From: an uncultured Anaerolineae bacterium
GTDB taxonomy: Bacteria; Chloroflexota; Anaerolineae; Anaerolineales; Villigracilaceae
Assembly (NCBI GenBank): GCA_903854805.1
Contig: CAINXK010000454.1
Span: forward strand, 1-30,763
DNA length: 30,763 nt
Direction of reading: 5' to 3'
Position 1 is the stretch's first letter. Each line of letters opens with the position of its first letter. The notes under the pieces are model-generated. The model ran no database searches. It worked only from the letters and a program-made list of their open reading frames with translations, and was not told where the DNA came from. A program made the position numbers and the translations under genes. This document shows positions 7,984 to 17,354 of the stretch, piece by piece.

Positions 7984-9618
7984 ATGAATCAAATCGAAGA
8001 AAACGATGATGCTTTCGCGGCAGTCGATATCAAGGAATATTTCTATTTGCTCTTGAACTGGGCCTGGTTGATAGCCTTGGCTGGTCTGTTGGCAGCTATC
8101 GCGCTGTATGTTATTTCCATAAACACGACCCCTTTGTACGAAACTTCCACCAGATTATTGATAAGTGACCCGCCCGCGATGCGCAGTCTTGATACCAGCG
8201 CCATGGTGAGCACGCAGACACAAACCAGCACTTATGCAGAAATGCTCCTCGATCGTCCGGTATTACAAGGTGTGATCGATATTTTAAAACTACAAACCAC
8301 AAGCGACGACCTGAAGGAATATGTGAGTGTCGAAATTGTGCGTAACACCCAACTCATCCTTGTTACGGTCCAGGATCCAAACCCATTACAGGCGGCAGAT
8401 ATTGCCAATACCCTGGCTGTAGTTTTTACTGACCGTATCCGTGAATTACAATCTCAGCGCTATGCTTCCACTCAAAAAGGTCTTGCCCAGCAAGTCCTCG
8501 AGATGGAAAAACAGGTTAATGATACAACCCTTGCAATTTCCAACGAACGTGATCCTGCACAAAAATTACAATTTGAAGCCAGGCTCACACAATATAGGCA
8601 ATTATATTCAAGCCTTGTCACTAATTTTGAGCAAGTTCGGCTGGCAGAGGCTCAGACCAGTACGAACGTATTTGTTTCCGAGCCGGCGAGCGTACCGAGG
8701 GAACCAGTTAGCCCAATGACAACTCGTAACACACTGCTAGCTGCATTTGCGGGTGTCTTGTTAGCTGCTGGCGTCATTTTTTTGATAGATATGTTAGACG
8801 ATACTATCCGTAACCCGGATGATATTCGCCAAAAATTTAATTTACCTGTCTTGGGAGTGATCGCCAGTCATCAAATCGTGGAGGGGAAGCCCATTAGTAT
8901 GGATCAGCCTCGATCGCCAGTAGCCGAGGCATTTAGAAGCTTACGAACAAACATCACCTATGCATCGGTAGACATTCCACTTCGTCGGATCCTGGTTACC
9001 AGCTCCACGCCTCAGGAAGGCAAAACCACCATTTCTTCCAATTTGGCTGTTGTGCTGGCACAAGGTGAGAAAAAGTCTGTATTAATCGATGCTGATATGC
9101 GGCGCCCAACCGTTCATGAAAAATTTGGTTTGATGAATCGGATGGGTTTGAGCAGTTTATTTGTCCGGTCACTCGAAAATATCCCAGCGGCCATCCAAAG
9201 CGCCTCGGTGGCGGGCCTGGCAATTATCACATCTGGCAGTCTGCCACCCAATCCTGCCGAGCTGCTGACTTCCCGCCGAATGAAAGATATTTTAGATCGT
9301 TTAAACCAAGAATATGATTTGATTGTAATTGACACTCCACCCGTATTAACTGTCACAGATGCAGTTGCTCTGGCTCCCGAGCTGGATGGAGTCATTATAG
9401 TGGCGAGACCAGGCATGACCAAGCTGAGTGCACTCAGGCAGACGCTCGAGCAGTTGCAAACTGTGGGGGCGCGCGTGTTGGGGGTGGTACTCAATCAAGT
9501 CGATCCGCGCAGCCGCAAGTATGGTTATTATTATCACAGGTATTATTCCAAGTATTCGCATTATTATGATGATATTGACGGCAGAAAGAAAGTTAAATCG
9601 CTCTCATCTAAAATTTAA
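7984..9618 (+). CDS. polysaccharide co-polymerase with BY-kinase domain (Wzz-Wzc/CpsCD type)
   Basis: A 544-residue single-chain length regulator and tyrosine kinase. The N-terminal Wzz part has a membrane helix (about 25-45), an external region with coiled-coil character, and a second helix near residue 250 after a PREPVSP motif. The cytoplasmic kinase part has Walker A STPQEGKTT near residue 340, Walker A' VLIDADMRRP and Walker B LIVIDTPPV. The tail has nine tyrosines in 16 residues (YGYYYHRYYSKYSHYY), the expected autophosphorylation cluster. ATG 7984 has GGATGG 8 bases upstream; an in-frame ATG at 7972 would add four residues. A TTGACA at 7890 could be part of its promoter. It is the first gene of the polysaccharide locus, as is common for this regulator. 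Confidence 0.93.
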   Translation: MNQIEENDDAFAAVDIKEYFYLLLNWAWLIALAGLLAAIALYVISINTTPLYETSTRLLISDPPAMRSLDTSAMVSTQTQTSTYAEMLLDRPVLQGVIDILKLQTTSDDLKEYVSVEIVRNTQLILVTVQDPNPLQAADIANTLAVVFTDRIRELQSQRYASTQKGLAQQVLEMEKQVNDTTLAISNERDPAQKLQFEARLTQYRQLYSSLVTNFEQVRLAEAQTSTNVFVSEPASVPREPVSPMTTRNTLLAAFAGVLLAAGVIFLIDMLDDTIRNPDDIRQKFNLPVLGVIASHQIVEGKPISMDQPRSPVAEAFRSLRTNITYASVDIPLRRILVTSSTPQEGKTTISSNLAVVLAQGEKKSVLIDADMRRPTVHEKFGLMNRMGLSSLFVRSLENIPAAIQSASVAGLAIITSGSLPPNPAELLTSRRMKDILDRLNQEYDLIVIDTPPVLTVTDAVALAPELDGVIIVARPGMTKLSALRQTLEQLQTVGARVLGVVLNQVDPRSRKYGYYYHRYYSKYSHYYDDIDGRKKVKSLSSKI

Positions 9619-9777
9619 TCCCCATCATAAATACCATCCATGACAGCCCCGTTTTTTTATCGTGCCTGAATTTAGATTTCTCACCTTTTAACTTGAACGA
9701 AAGATCTTTTGACACAAATCTGCGATGCCGAGTTCTAGTGGTTCAACTGAAAAAATGAGTAGAAAAATGAGAAAAGC

Positions 9778-11199
9778 TTGGTCAAAAGCAGATTGGAGGC
9801 TGATATAACACTTCGAAGTCGTCTTGAAAGCGGTATACGCGCACAAGCTTTTGGCCAGGTGGTTCAGATCATCATTCGGCTTGGTGAAGTGCCTTTATTT
9901 CTCAGTTTCTGGGGAACTTTACGGTATGGAGAGTGGTTGATGCTCGCTACCATTCCCGTTTATCTAGCGATGGGAGATGGCGGTTTTACCTCGACATCCT
10001 GTCGAGACATTACCATGCAGACTGGGAAAGGAAATCGCCACGGAGCGATCGCTGTGTATCAAAGTACCTGGGTACTACTCCTTTGTCTCTCATTAGTAAT
10101 TGGGTTCGTCGCTGTGATATTCTCGTGGATAGTTCCTCTTCATCAATGGCTCCAACTTACTACCATGACAGAAAAGGAAACATCGCTCGTTTTTTTGATC
10201 CTGGTCGGTGATGTTCTTTTGAGTTTTCAAGGAGGATTGTTAAATGCTGGATTTTGGGCAACTGGAAACTACCCAAAAAGCATGTTTTTTGTTGTCCTAC
10301 TTCAGCTTTTCGATTTTTGTGGTATGTCTTTGGCTATAACTTTGCGAGGGGGTCCGGTCCAAGTGGCCTTGGGATTTTTTTTGGGGGGATTGATTGGAAC
10401 GACGCTGATGTGGAGAGAGCAGCGAAAGGTTTGTCCGTGGCTGACCTATGGCTTCCAATTTGCTACACTAAAGGAAATTCGACGCCTGGTTGCGCCTTCT
10501 TTTGCATCTTTGGCCTTTCCATTAGGAAATGCTCTAAATATCCAAGGGGTGCGACTGGTAATTGGACTTGTGCTTGGACCTTCCGCTGTGGCTACTTTTG
10601 TAACATTGCGAACCTTGAGTAACTTTGTTATCCAGCCGAGACAGGTGATCAATCGATTGACAGAACCAGAGATGGCCTTGGCTTTTGGCACTGGAGACAA
10701 ACCTTTATATCTAAAACTATTTCTAGAATCCGTTCGCATTTGCTTTTGGTCATGCTTGGCTGTGGCGGTTTTGTTAATCCCGATGAGTCTGTGGATCTTT
10801 CCAATCTGGACCTTTGGTCAAATATCGATCCACTGGCCAACGTTTTTGTTTCTTCTGGCGGCGGCAGTGACCAATTCTATTTGGTATTCAGCTCTGATGG
10901 TAGCTTACTCGACTAATCGGCACGGATCTGTCGCACTGATATATTTTCTGATTTACGGTTTTACTGGAATTGTTCTCATATATCTATTTACCAAAATGTT
11001 GGGGCTTTCCGGAGCTGCGGTGGCTTTATTTATGATTGAAATTGCTATGGGAATAATGATTGTCCAACAAGCAATAAAATTATCTGAAATATCAGTGGGG
11101 CGATTTTTAGCTACATTATCAATTCCTCCAATTAAAGAAATTGCATCAGGTTTAAGCTCTGCTTATTTATATTTTCAAAAGCAATATAGAAAAAAATGA
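9778..11199 (+). CDS. Wzx-type polysaccharide repeat-unit flippase
   Basis: A 473-residue polytopic membrane protein, related to the MATE/MVF flippase superfamily, that should move lipid-linked repeat units across the membrane. The N-terminal region contains IRAQAFGQVVQIIIRLGEVP followed by LRYGEWLMLATIPVYLAMGDGGF, which is typical of the Wzx/RfbX oligosaccharide flippases (helix 1, then YGxW and DxGF). Around a dozen hydrophobic segments follow to the C-terminus. The frame is closed by a TAG at 9760-9762, and no ATG is available near the N-terminus, so the TTG at 9778 preceded by GAGAAAAG is the likely start. It lies 159 bases after the co-polymerase gene. The DNA is more AT-rich than the left part of the window. 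Confidence 0.87.
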   Translation: MVKSRLEADITLRSRLESGIRAQAFGQVVQIIIRLGEVPLFLSFWGTLRYGEWLMLATIPVYLAMGDGGFTSTSCRDITMQTGKGNRHGAIAVYQSTWVLLLCLSLVIGFVAVIFSWIVPLHQWLQLTTMTEKETSLVFLILVGDVLLSFQGGLLNAGFWATGNYPKSMFFVVLLQLFDFCGMSLAITLRGGPVQVALGFFLGGLIGTTLMWREQRKVCPWLTYGFQFATLKEIRRLVAPSFASLAFPLGNALNIQGVRLVIGLVLGPSAVATFVTLRTLSNFVIQPRQVINRLTEPEMALAFGTGDKPLYLKLFLESVRICFWSCLAVAVLLIPMSLWIFPIWTFGQISIHWPTFLFLLAAAVTNSIWYSALMVAYSTNRHGSVALIYFLIYGFTGIVLIYLFTKMLGLSGAAVALFMIEIAMGIMIVQQAIKLSEISVGRFLATLSIPPIKEIASGLSSAYLYFQKQYRKK

Positions 11200-11212
11200 G
11201 AAAGGAAGTGTG

Positions 11213-11887
11213 ATGAGAATTCTTCGTATTTGCCAACATACTTTCGTCCAAAATTTCCTAGGGCCAAAACCATTAGTGCTTGATTGTGGTGTGAATATCG
11301 GCGAATTTTCCACCTACATGAGTCAAAACTATGATGCCCGAATATATGGATTTGAACCTGACCCGCGCCTTTTTTCAAACCTACCTTCATTGTCAAAAGT
11401 AAAGTTCTTCCCGGTTGCGGTTACTGGGACAGGGGCTCCTTTTCGATTGATGTTGGGAGAATCCCATTGTAGTTCTGGATATTTTTGTGAAAAAACGAAT
11501 CAACCCGCCATTATGGTGGAATCTATAACATTGAGAGATATAATCCAAAACAATGACATTAAGAGTATTGATCTTATTAAACTTGATATTGAAGGTGCTG
11601 AAATCGACGTCCTGCTCCAGAGTTCCGATGAGCTATTGCTTAGAGCTGGACAAATTACAATTGAGTTTCATGATTTTCTCTTGAAAAATCAACTTTTTCT
11701 TATTAAACAAGTTATCCAAAAATTAACACGGTTGGGTTTCTACTATGCACGAATGTCTTACTCGGATCATTCCGACACACTTTTTATCAATACTAAACAA
11801 TATAAAATAACCATTTACCATAGGACACATTTTTTACTTCATAAATATATATCCGGATTATGTAGATTAGTAATTAAAAGGCGATAA
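11213..11887 (+). CDS. FkbM-family SAM-dependent methyltransferase
   Basis: A 224-residue enzyme that should O-methylate a sugar or lipid-linked sugar from S-adenosylmethionine. The SAM-binding motif I is LVLDCGVNIGEFSTYM, and the acidic residue of motif II follows in YGFEPDP. The FkbM-typical later motif is IDLIKLDIEGAEIDVLL, followed by ITIEFHDF. The ATG at 11213 follows AAAGGAAG; a GTG one codon earlier is also open. The gene starts 13 bases after the flippase stop, so the two are probably co-transcribed. Its stop adjoins an antisense glycosyltransferase fragment. The acceptor cannot be told from sequence. Confidence 0.88.
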   Translation: MRILRICQHTFVQNFLGPKPLVLDCGVNIGEFSTYMSQNYDARIYGFEPDPRLFSNLPSLSKVKFFPVAVTGTGAPFRLMLGESHCSSGYFCEKTNQPAIMVESITLRDIIQNNDIKSIDLIKLDIEGAEIDVLLQSSDELLLRAGQITIEFHDFLLKNQLFLIKQVIQKLTRLGFYYARMSYSDHSDTLFINTKQYKITIYHRTHFLLHKYISGLCRLVIKRR

Positions 11888-12032
11888 ATGGTTGGTCTTC
11901 TCCTCGCAATTTCCATGGAAGGTATCGGGTAAATAAACGCTCAAGGATGCCCCTTATTAACAATTCTCGTGCTAAATCAAAATGGTGAGACCTGCAATTA
12001 CAAGCTAGAATCACTTGGCCCATACACTTCAT
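11874..12032 (-). pseudogene. antisense 5' fragment of a GT4 glycosyltransferase gene
   Basis: On the minus strand an ATG at 12032 opens MKCMGQVILACNCRSHHFDL and then ARELLIRGILERLFTRYLPW, KLRGEDQPF. This matches the N-terminus of the intact glycosyltransferase at 13039 (MKTQLKVTLVCNGRFYYYDL, ARELLKMEML and so on, KLRGEE). I count 23 identities in 40 aligned residues. The similarity stops near 11890, at the end of the FkbM gene, so the rest of the gene is missing. It has no neighbour in its own direction. It is best read as a truncated, diverged paralog left by rearrangement. The shared start also supports ATG 13039 for the intact gene. Confidence 0.75.
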
Positions 12033-12094
12033 ATAGCACCAGTTGTTATTAGACACAATCCGCTCGGAAGCAAATTTTCGGAGGCCAAAATTAC

Positions 12095-13015
12095 ATGAGA
12101 TGTGTCGTATTTGGAGGCGGAGGTTTTATCGGTTCACACCTTTTTGAAAATTTATCATCGGCTGGATTTGATGTTACGGTTTTTGATAGGCCCGAAGCCA
12201 GCGGTATGGATTATTTTCAATCGAAGAAAGCAAAATTAGTTTTCGGAAATTTTTTAAATCCCGACGATCTTCGTCAAGTACTAAAAAAATGTGATTTAGC
12301 TATTCATTTGGTATATTTGACAGTTCCTCAGACGTCGAATGATAATCCGATTTATGATGTCGAAGCAAATCTTTTGGGGACATTGCAATTTCTAGATGCT
12401 GCAAGAAAGGCACATGTCAAAAAAATTATTTTCTCGTCATCTGGGGGTACTGTGTATGGAATACCCCAAGAGATACCGATAAAGGAAAGCCATTCAACTG
12501 AGCCGACAAGCTCATATGGAATTACAAAACTTGCTATTGAGAAGTATTTGAATTTGTACTGGATATTATATGGATTGGACTATTCAATTTTGCGAATTGC
12601 AAATGCCTATGGAGAAAGACAGCCAATTACTTCAACGCAAGGAGTGATTCCTACTTTTTTAGATAAAGCCATCCGCCAGGAAGAAATAACTGTCTGGGGC
12701 GATGGATCTATAGTTCGTGATTATATTTATGCGGGTGATATTGCTTCAGCTTTTTTAAAGGTAGCAAAAATAAATGGGAAGCCAAGGATTTTTAATATTG
12801 GTGCAGGACAGGGATACAGTCTGAATGATCTTATTGAGATAATTAGAAGAATAGTCAAACACCCTTTACGAGTTAAATTCACTTCAGGTCGTTTGTTCGA
12901 TGTTCCTGTAAATGTGCTTAATATATCACTTGCTCATCAATATCTAGGTTGGAAGCCTACTGTAGGGTTATTTGAAGGAATTGACCGTACACATAAGTGG
13001 ATGTTGATAAAATAA
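12095..13015 (+). CDS. NAD-dependent epimerase/dehydratase (extended SDR, GalE-like)
   Basis: A 306-residue nucleotide-sugar modifying enzyme. The N-terminal Rossmann motif is VVFGGGGFIGSHLF, the active-site serine region is IIFSSSGGTVYG (about 112-122), and the catalytic pair is Y141 and K145 in SSYGITKLAIEKYL. The later segments LRIANAYGERQ and VWGDGSIVRDYIYAGDIASA are typical of UDP-glucose 4-epimerase-like proteins. The start has GGAGG 10 bases upstream. It should make an activated sugar for the polymer, but whether it is an epimerase or a dehydratase, and on which sugar, is open. The DNA is AT-rich like the flanking genes. It begins a run of tightly spaced genes that continues to 17297. 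Confidence 0.9.
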   Translation: MRCVVFGGGGFIGSHLFENLSSAGFDVTVFDRPEASGMDYFQSKKAKLVFGNFLNPDDLRQVLKKCDLAIHLVYLTVPQTSNDNPIYDVEANLLGTLQFLDAARKAHVKKIIFSSSGGTVYGIPQEIPIKESHSTEPTSSYGITKLAIEKYLNLYWILYGLDYSILRIANAYGERQPITSTQGVIPTFLDKAIRQEEITVWGDGSIVRDYIYAGDIASAFLKVAKINGKPRIFNIGAGQGYSLNDLIEIIRRIVKHPLRVKFTSGRLFDVPVNVLNISLAHQYLGWKPTVGLFEGIDRTHKWMLIK

Positions 13016-13038
13016 AAAAAAGAAACAGCCAAACATAT

Positions 13039-14214
13039 ATGAAAACTCAACTTAAGGTAACCCTTGTTTGTAACGGCAGGTTCTACTATTATGATCTGGC
13101 GCGTGAACTGCTAAAAATGGAAATGCTTGCTCATCTATTTACTGGCTATCCGTTCTGGAAGTTGCGCGGAGAAGAGATTCCAATGGACCGCGTGACTACA
13201 TTTCCCTGGTTTCAAACGCCCTACATGGCCCTATCAAGATGGGGGCTGCTTGGACATGGCCGGTTTGAGCGCGACTTGACGTGGTATGCTCATGAGATGT
13301 TAGATTGTTATACCGATTGGAAGCATCCTCAAGGCAATATCTTAATGTCCTTATCCGGGTCAGGATTGAGATGTGGCCAAGCAATGCAGGCGCGTGGCGG
13401 ACGGTTCATCTGTGATCGCGGATCTTCTCATATTAGATTTCAAAACGAAATACTCAAAGATGAATTTGCTCGTTGGGGGGAAGAATTTCGTGGGATTGAC
13501 CCACGCATGCTTGCCAAAGAGGAGGCGGAATACGAGGCCAGTGACATTATCACCGTTCCGTCGACTTTTGCCTACCGCTCGTTCATTGAAATGGGAGTTC
13601 CCGACAACAAGATTCGTACAATTCCTTACGGGGTCAATCTCCACCTTTTTGAGAAAGTAACCGATCCTCCATCTGATAAATTCGAAGTGCTTTTCGTCGG
13701 CCAGGTGTGTTTCCGAAAAGGGGTGCCCGATCTATTGGAGGCATTTAGACGTTTTTCACATTCCAATAAACACTTGACTGTCATTGGTAGCATGAGCCCA
13801 GAAATGGAACGGTATTTGAGATTTACCCCCCCACCAGAGAATGTAGAGTTTCTAAGGCCAATACCTCAATCAGAACTCAAACAGTTAATGAGCCGCAGCC
13901 ATGTAATGGTCTTACCCAGTATTGAAGAAGGAATGGCTCTAGTGCAAGCCATGGCTTTAGCATGCGGATGTCCGGTCATTGGGACAACGAACTCGGGTGC
14001 GGAGGATCTTTTTACGGATGGCATCGAAGGCTTCATTGTTACAATTCGCGATCCAGATGCTATAACTGAAAAGCTTCAGCAACTGTCAGGCGACCCTGAA
14101 AAGCGCAGGTCAATGAGCGAAGCGGGATTAGCACGGGTGGCAGACCTGGATGGCTGGCACAGTTATGGGCTACAGATAACGAAAATGTTTCAAGAGGTGA
14201 TAATAGGTGGCTGA
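13039..14214 (+). CDS. GT4-type glycosyltransferase
   Basis: A 391-residue retaining GT-B glycosyltransferase adding one sugar to the growing repeat unit at the cytoplasmic face. The N-terminal acceptor domain includes VCNGRFYYYDLAREL and ICDRGSSHIRFQNEIL. The C-terminal donor domain has VLFVGQVCFRKGVPDLLEAF and the EX7E-like segment SIEEGMALVQAMALACGCPV. The in-frame GTG at 12997 overlaps the previous gene and adds 14 residues. ATG 13039 matches the start of the antisense paralog fragment, so I prefer it despite the lack of a clear ribosome site. Its stop overlaps the start of the next gene by 8 bases. Confidence 0.88.
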   Translation: MKTQLKVTLVCNGRFYYYDLARELLKMEMLAHLFTGYPFWKLRGEEIPMDRVTTFPWFQTPYMALSRWGLLGHGRFERDLTWYAHEMLDCYTDWKHPQGNILMSLSGSGLRCGQAMQARGGRFICDRGSSHIRFQNEILKDEFARWGEEFRGIDPRMLAKEEAEYEASDIITVPSTFAYRSFIEMGVPDNKIRTIPYGVNLHLFEKVTDPPSDKFEVLFVGQVCFRKGVPDLLEAFRRFSHSNKHLTVIGSMSPEMERYLRFTPPPENVEFLRPIPQSELKQLMSRSHVMVLPSIEEGMALVQAMALACGCPVIGTTNSGAEDLFTDGIEGFIVTIRDPDAITEKLQQLSGDPEKRRSMSEAGLARVADLDGWHSYGLQITKMFQEVIIGG

Positions 14215-15277
14215 TCATTCAAAAGACGGAATGAAGAACTCAAAAGCTTTGAAAATTGCTTACATAAGCCCAGCTTCTGGCACTTCCCTGCACAGGGCGC
14301 ACGCATTGGAGCGTCTCGGTCATCAAGTCACACTTATTGACCCATGGAATTGGTTGGGACGATCCAGATGGGTTGCGCGCTGGCTGTATCATGCGGGCGG
14401 GCTTGGTGTTGGCTTCGTCATCGATAAGAGACTATATAGAGAAGTCAAATATGTAATTCCTGATCTCATTTGGGTTGATCAGGGTCCATTTCTTGGTCCA
14501 AAATGTTTGAGGTTGTTAAAGACAATTGGTGTACCGATTGTAAATTATACTGTTGATGATCCGTTCGGTTCACGTGATGGGATGCGTTTTTACTATTATC
14601 GAGATGCCGTACCATATTATGATCTTCTTGCAGTAGTTAGGAAGGAAAACGTCGTGGAGGCAAAGCAAGCTGGAGGACATAATGTTGTGCAAGTCTGGCG
14701 TAGCGCTGATGAAATTGCTCATGCACCGAGATTATTGTCTAAGAATGAGCGAGAATATTATGCCAGCCAAGTAGTATTTATTGGTACCTGGATGCCAGAA
14801 CGTGGACCTTTTCTAGCAGAATTATTATACCGTGGCGTACCGCTTTCTATCTGGGGCGATGGCTGGCAAAAGGCACCGGAATGGTCTATTTTAAGACAGT
14901 CTTGGCGTGGACCAGGTCTGAATGACGATAAATCATACTCCGCTGCCATTTTGGCTGCGAAAATTTGTATTGGCCTTCTATCAAAGGGAAATCGAGATTT
15001 ACATACACAACGCTCAATAGAAATTCCAGCGCTGGGCGGGTTGTTCTGTGCTGAACGGACAAGCGAACATCAGCACATGTATCTGGAAAACCAGGAATCG
15101 GTCTTTTGGAACGATGCTGCTGAGTGTGCCGAGCTTTGTTTTGAGTTGCTTCGGTTCCCGCTGCGGTGCAAGAAAATTGCGATGAGCGGACATAAACGTT
15201 GTCTTATAAATAATTTTTATAATGAACCAATCCTCAAAAATATTATCGAGTTTGTGCTCGGAGGGACAAACCGATGA
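14207..15277 (+). CDS. CgeB-like glycosyltransferase
   Basis: A 356-residue protein resembling the CgeB/Glyco_trans_1_2 group of spore- and envelope-sugar transferases. Recognisable stretches are DLIWVDQGPFLGPKCLRLLK, VNYTVDDPFGSRDG, VVFIGTWMPERGPFLAEL and ALGGLFCAERTSEHQHMYLE. The last one matches the donor-binding end of the C-terminal domain, where EIPA-G-F-AERT-E is typical. The start is GTG 14207, inside the previous gene's end and preceded by AGAGGTG, which suggests translational coupling; ATG 14231 is a second option. It overlaps the next gene by four bases. Sugar and linkage are unknown. Confidence 0.78.
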   Translation: MADHSKDGMKNSKALKIAYISPASGTSLHRAHALERLGHQVTLIDPWNWLGRSRWVARWLYHAGGLGVGFVIDKRLYREVKYVIPDLIWVDQGPFLGPKCLRLLKTIGVPIVNYTVDDPFGSRDGMRFYYYRDAVPYYDLLAVVRKENVVEAKQAGGHNVVQVWRSADEIAHAPRLLSKNEREYYASQVVFIGTWMPERGPFLAELLYRGVPLSIWGDGWQKAPEWSILRQSWRGPGLNDDKSYSAAILAAKICIGLLSKGNRDLHTQRSIEIPALGGLFCAERTSEHQHMYLENQESVFWNDAAECAELCFELLRFPLRCKKIAMSGHKRCLINNFYNEPILKNIIEFVLGGTNR

Positions 15278-16017
15278 AAAATGAACACTTTTCCTACCGC
15301 GCCCGGATTTACAAACATTACGCCAGTAAATTTCAAGATACAACCGAAAACTTTGACCTGGCGGCAGCCCTGCGCTGGGGACGTGGTTATAACTATTATT
15401 TACGAAATTGGCTGCCAGTTAATAAAAGCGCTGCTATTGCAGATGTAGCCTGTGGCAGTGGAAAATTGCTTTACTTCTTCAAGAACAGTGGCTATCAGAA
15501 TATTACTGGAGTGGATATTAGTCCAGAACAAGTGAAACTTGCCAAGCAAGTTATCTCTGATGTGTATGAAGCCAATATTCTGGATTGGCTCGAAGCAAAT
15601 CCAGGTGCATTTGATCTGATTACTGGTCTGGACATCATTGAGCATCTTGATAAGTCAGAAGGACTTCGCTTTTTAGATGCCAGTTATACCGCATTGAAAC
15701 CCGGCGGACAGCTTATATTGCAGACACCAAATGCCGATTCTCCTTGGGGAGGCTCTATTCGTTACGGAGATTTTACACATGAAGTCGGCTTCACCTCAAA
15801 TTTGCTCTCCCGTTTATTTAAACTTTCTGGATTCCAAGACGTGGTAGCCCGTGAACAAGGACCCGTACCCTGGGGTTACAGTATGATTTCATCGATACGT
15901 TATTTGATCTGGCAGTTTTTTATCACAGGGCTGAAAATTTGGAATCTTGTAGAAATTGGGTCAACCGGTAGCAGAGTATTCACGCGTGTGTTTTTGATCA
16001 AGGGTAGCAAACCATGA
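15274..16017 (+). CDS. class I SAM-dependent methyltransferase
   Basis: A 247-residue methyltransferase of the Methyltransf_11/23 type. Motif I is AAIADVACGSGKLLYFF, followed by the acidic residue in ITGVDISPEQVKLAKQ. Motif IV lies in FDLITGLDIIEHL, and LKPGGQLILQTPNADS is the usual post-IV segment. ATGA overlaps at both ends (15274-15277 and 16014-16017) couple it to the preceding CgeB-like enzyme and the following polymerase. It probably methylates a sugar of the repeat unit, or makes a methylated precursor. The substrate is not evident. Confidence 0.88.
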   Translation: MKNEHFSYRARIYKHYASKFQDTTENFDLAAALRWGRGYNYYLRNWLPVNKSAAIADVACGSGKLLYFFKNSGYQNITGVDISPEQVKLAKQVISDVYEANILDWLEANPGAFDLITGLDIIEHLDKSEGLRFLDASYTALKPGGQLILQTPNADSPWGGSIRYGDFTHEVGFTSNLLSRLFKLSGFQDVVAREQGPVPWGYSMISSIRYLIWQFFITGLKIWNLVEIGSTGSRVFTRVFLIKGSKP

Positions 16018-17297
16018 TGAATATTAGAATAAAAAAGCGGAAGGTTATTTCCTGGATATTATTTATTTTTCTCTGTGCACAATTAGTTCTGGCGGCTATA
16101 TTTTTAGATATAGAAAGTACCAAATATTTCAGTGGTATATATCTAATAATTGGAATTATTCTGATATCCTTTAGATGCTCTTTTACCCTTTATAAGCGGG
16201 TTTGGGTATTTTCGCTACTGATTGTTACCCATGTGGCTGCCCTGTTGGTAAATATATTTTTTTCTACAAATTCGGTTGTAAATATTTTAACTCTAATAAT
16301 CTCTTACTTGGCGCTCTATTATCTTGTTTCAGCAGGTTGTAAATATCTTGGCGCGGATGAGTTTGAAAATTTGGTATTTAAGTATTTACAATATAATTTA
16401 CTTATATCGTTGATAGTAAGTCCGCTACTTACTTTTTTGAAATGGCCGAGTGCGCCAGCATATTTTCCTTGGCAGGCACTTTTCTCTGATCAAAGATTTC
16501 TCTTACTAACAGGCAATGGTGTGGGTCATAGCAACGCCATGTGGCTTATGGCGTTTAGCGGAGTGAATATAATAAGGAATATCTTTACACAAAATAAACC
16601 ACGTGGTAATTTTGTAATGATCCTAATTTTATTTTTTTTAACTTGGACACTTATCGCAACCAAAAGTCGTATAGCTTTAGTCTTTATACTAATTTTTTTC
16701 TTAGGATGGGCTGGGTACTCCAAACTGCTTTCAATGCGTTTGTATGCACTTATACCGATCATTGGAATATTATTCTTTTATTTGACAATATTAAATCCTT
16801 TGTATCTATCTACAATGGAGAATACAGTCAATGTAATACAGGAGATATTCCCTTCAATCAGAATCCGTTCGTCAAACACAACACTAAGCTCAGCCTATTC
16901 TGGTAGAAACACACTAAATATTGCCTTTATTTCATCGATTACTGCGCATCCTTGGTTCGGTGTAGGGAACTCAGCACCTATTTTGTTTTATGGTATTACT
17001 CAAGATGGATATATCGCGTATGACGAGAATAAAATTGGCGGTAGCGAATCAATGCTTAGAATGTTGGTGAAATATGGTTTGTTTTATTACTCTGTTTTAT
17101 TTTTATTTATTTTGACACCCTTGATTAGAGCATTTAATGGTTATTACAGAGATAATATTTTTGTTGTCTCTGTATGCAGTATCATACTAATTTCTGGAAT
17201 AAATGGAACTATTTTTGAAAATCTCTATACTATTAGTTCTGTATTCACAATTTTTATCTTGGTATATCTTGTAATGCCAAAATATGTAACAAGATGA
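16014..17297 (+). CDS. O-antigen ligase/polymerase-like membrane protein (Wzy type)
   Basis: A 427-residue protein with about eleven or twelve hydrophobic segments, as expected for a polysaccharide polymerase or ligase. A large extracytoplasmic loop lies at about 270-345 and contains YSGRNTLNIAFISSITAHPW, FGVGNSAP, which is typical of the RfaL/Wzy O-antigen ligase domain. The motif TKSRIALVFILIFFLGW near residue 215 is also typical (TxSRxxl). It is the only such protein in the locus, so it is the likely Wzy. The start overlaps the preceding stop by four bases (ATGA). The gene is strongly AT-rich. Confidence 0.83.
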   Translation: MMNIRIKKRKVISWILFIFLCAQLVLAAIFLDIESTKYFSGIYLIIGIILISFRCSFTLYKRVWVFSLLIVTHVAALLVNIFFSTNSVVNILTLIISYLALYYLVSAGCKYLGADEFENLVFKYLQYNLLISLIVSPLLTFLKWPSAPAYFPWQALFSDQRFLLLTGNGVGHSNAMWLMAFSGVNIIRNIFTQNKPRGNFVMILILFFLTWTLIATKSRIALVFILIFFLGWAGYSKLLSMRLYALIPIIGILFFYLTILNPLYLSTMENTVNVIQEIFPSIRIRSSNTTLSSAYSGRNTLNIAFISSITAHPWFGVGNSAPILFYGITQDGYIAYDENKIGGSESMLRMLVKYGLFYYSVLFLFILTPLIRAFNGYYRDNIFVVSVCSIILISGINGTIFENLYTISSVFTIFILVYLVMPKYVTR

Positions 17298-17354
17298 ACG
17301 TCGTTGTATTTGATTAGGATCGAAAATATAGCTAGCAAAAACAGCGAGTTAAAA

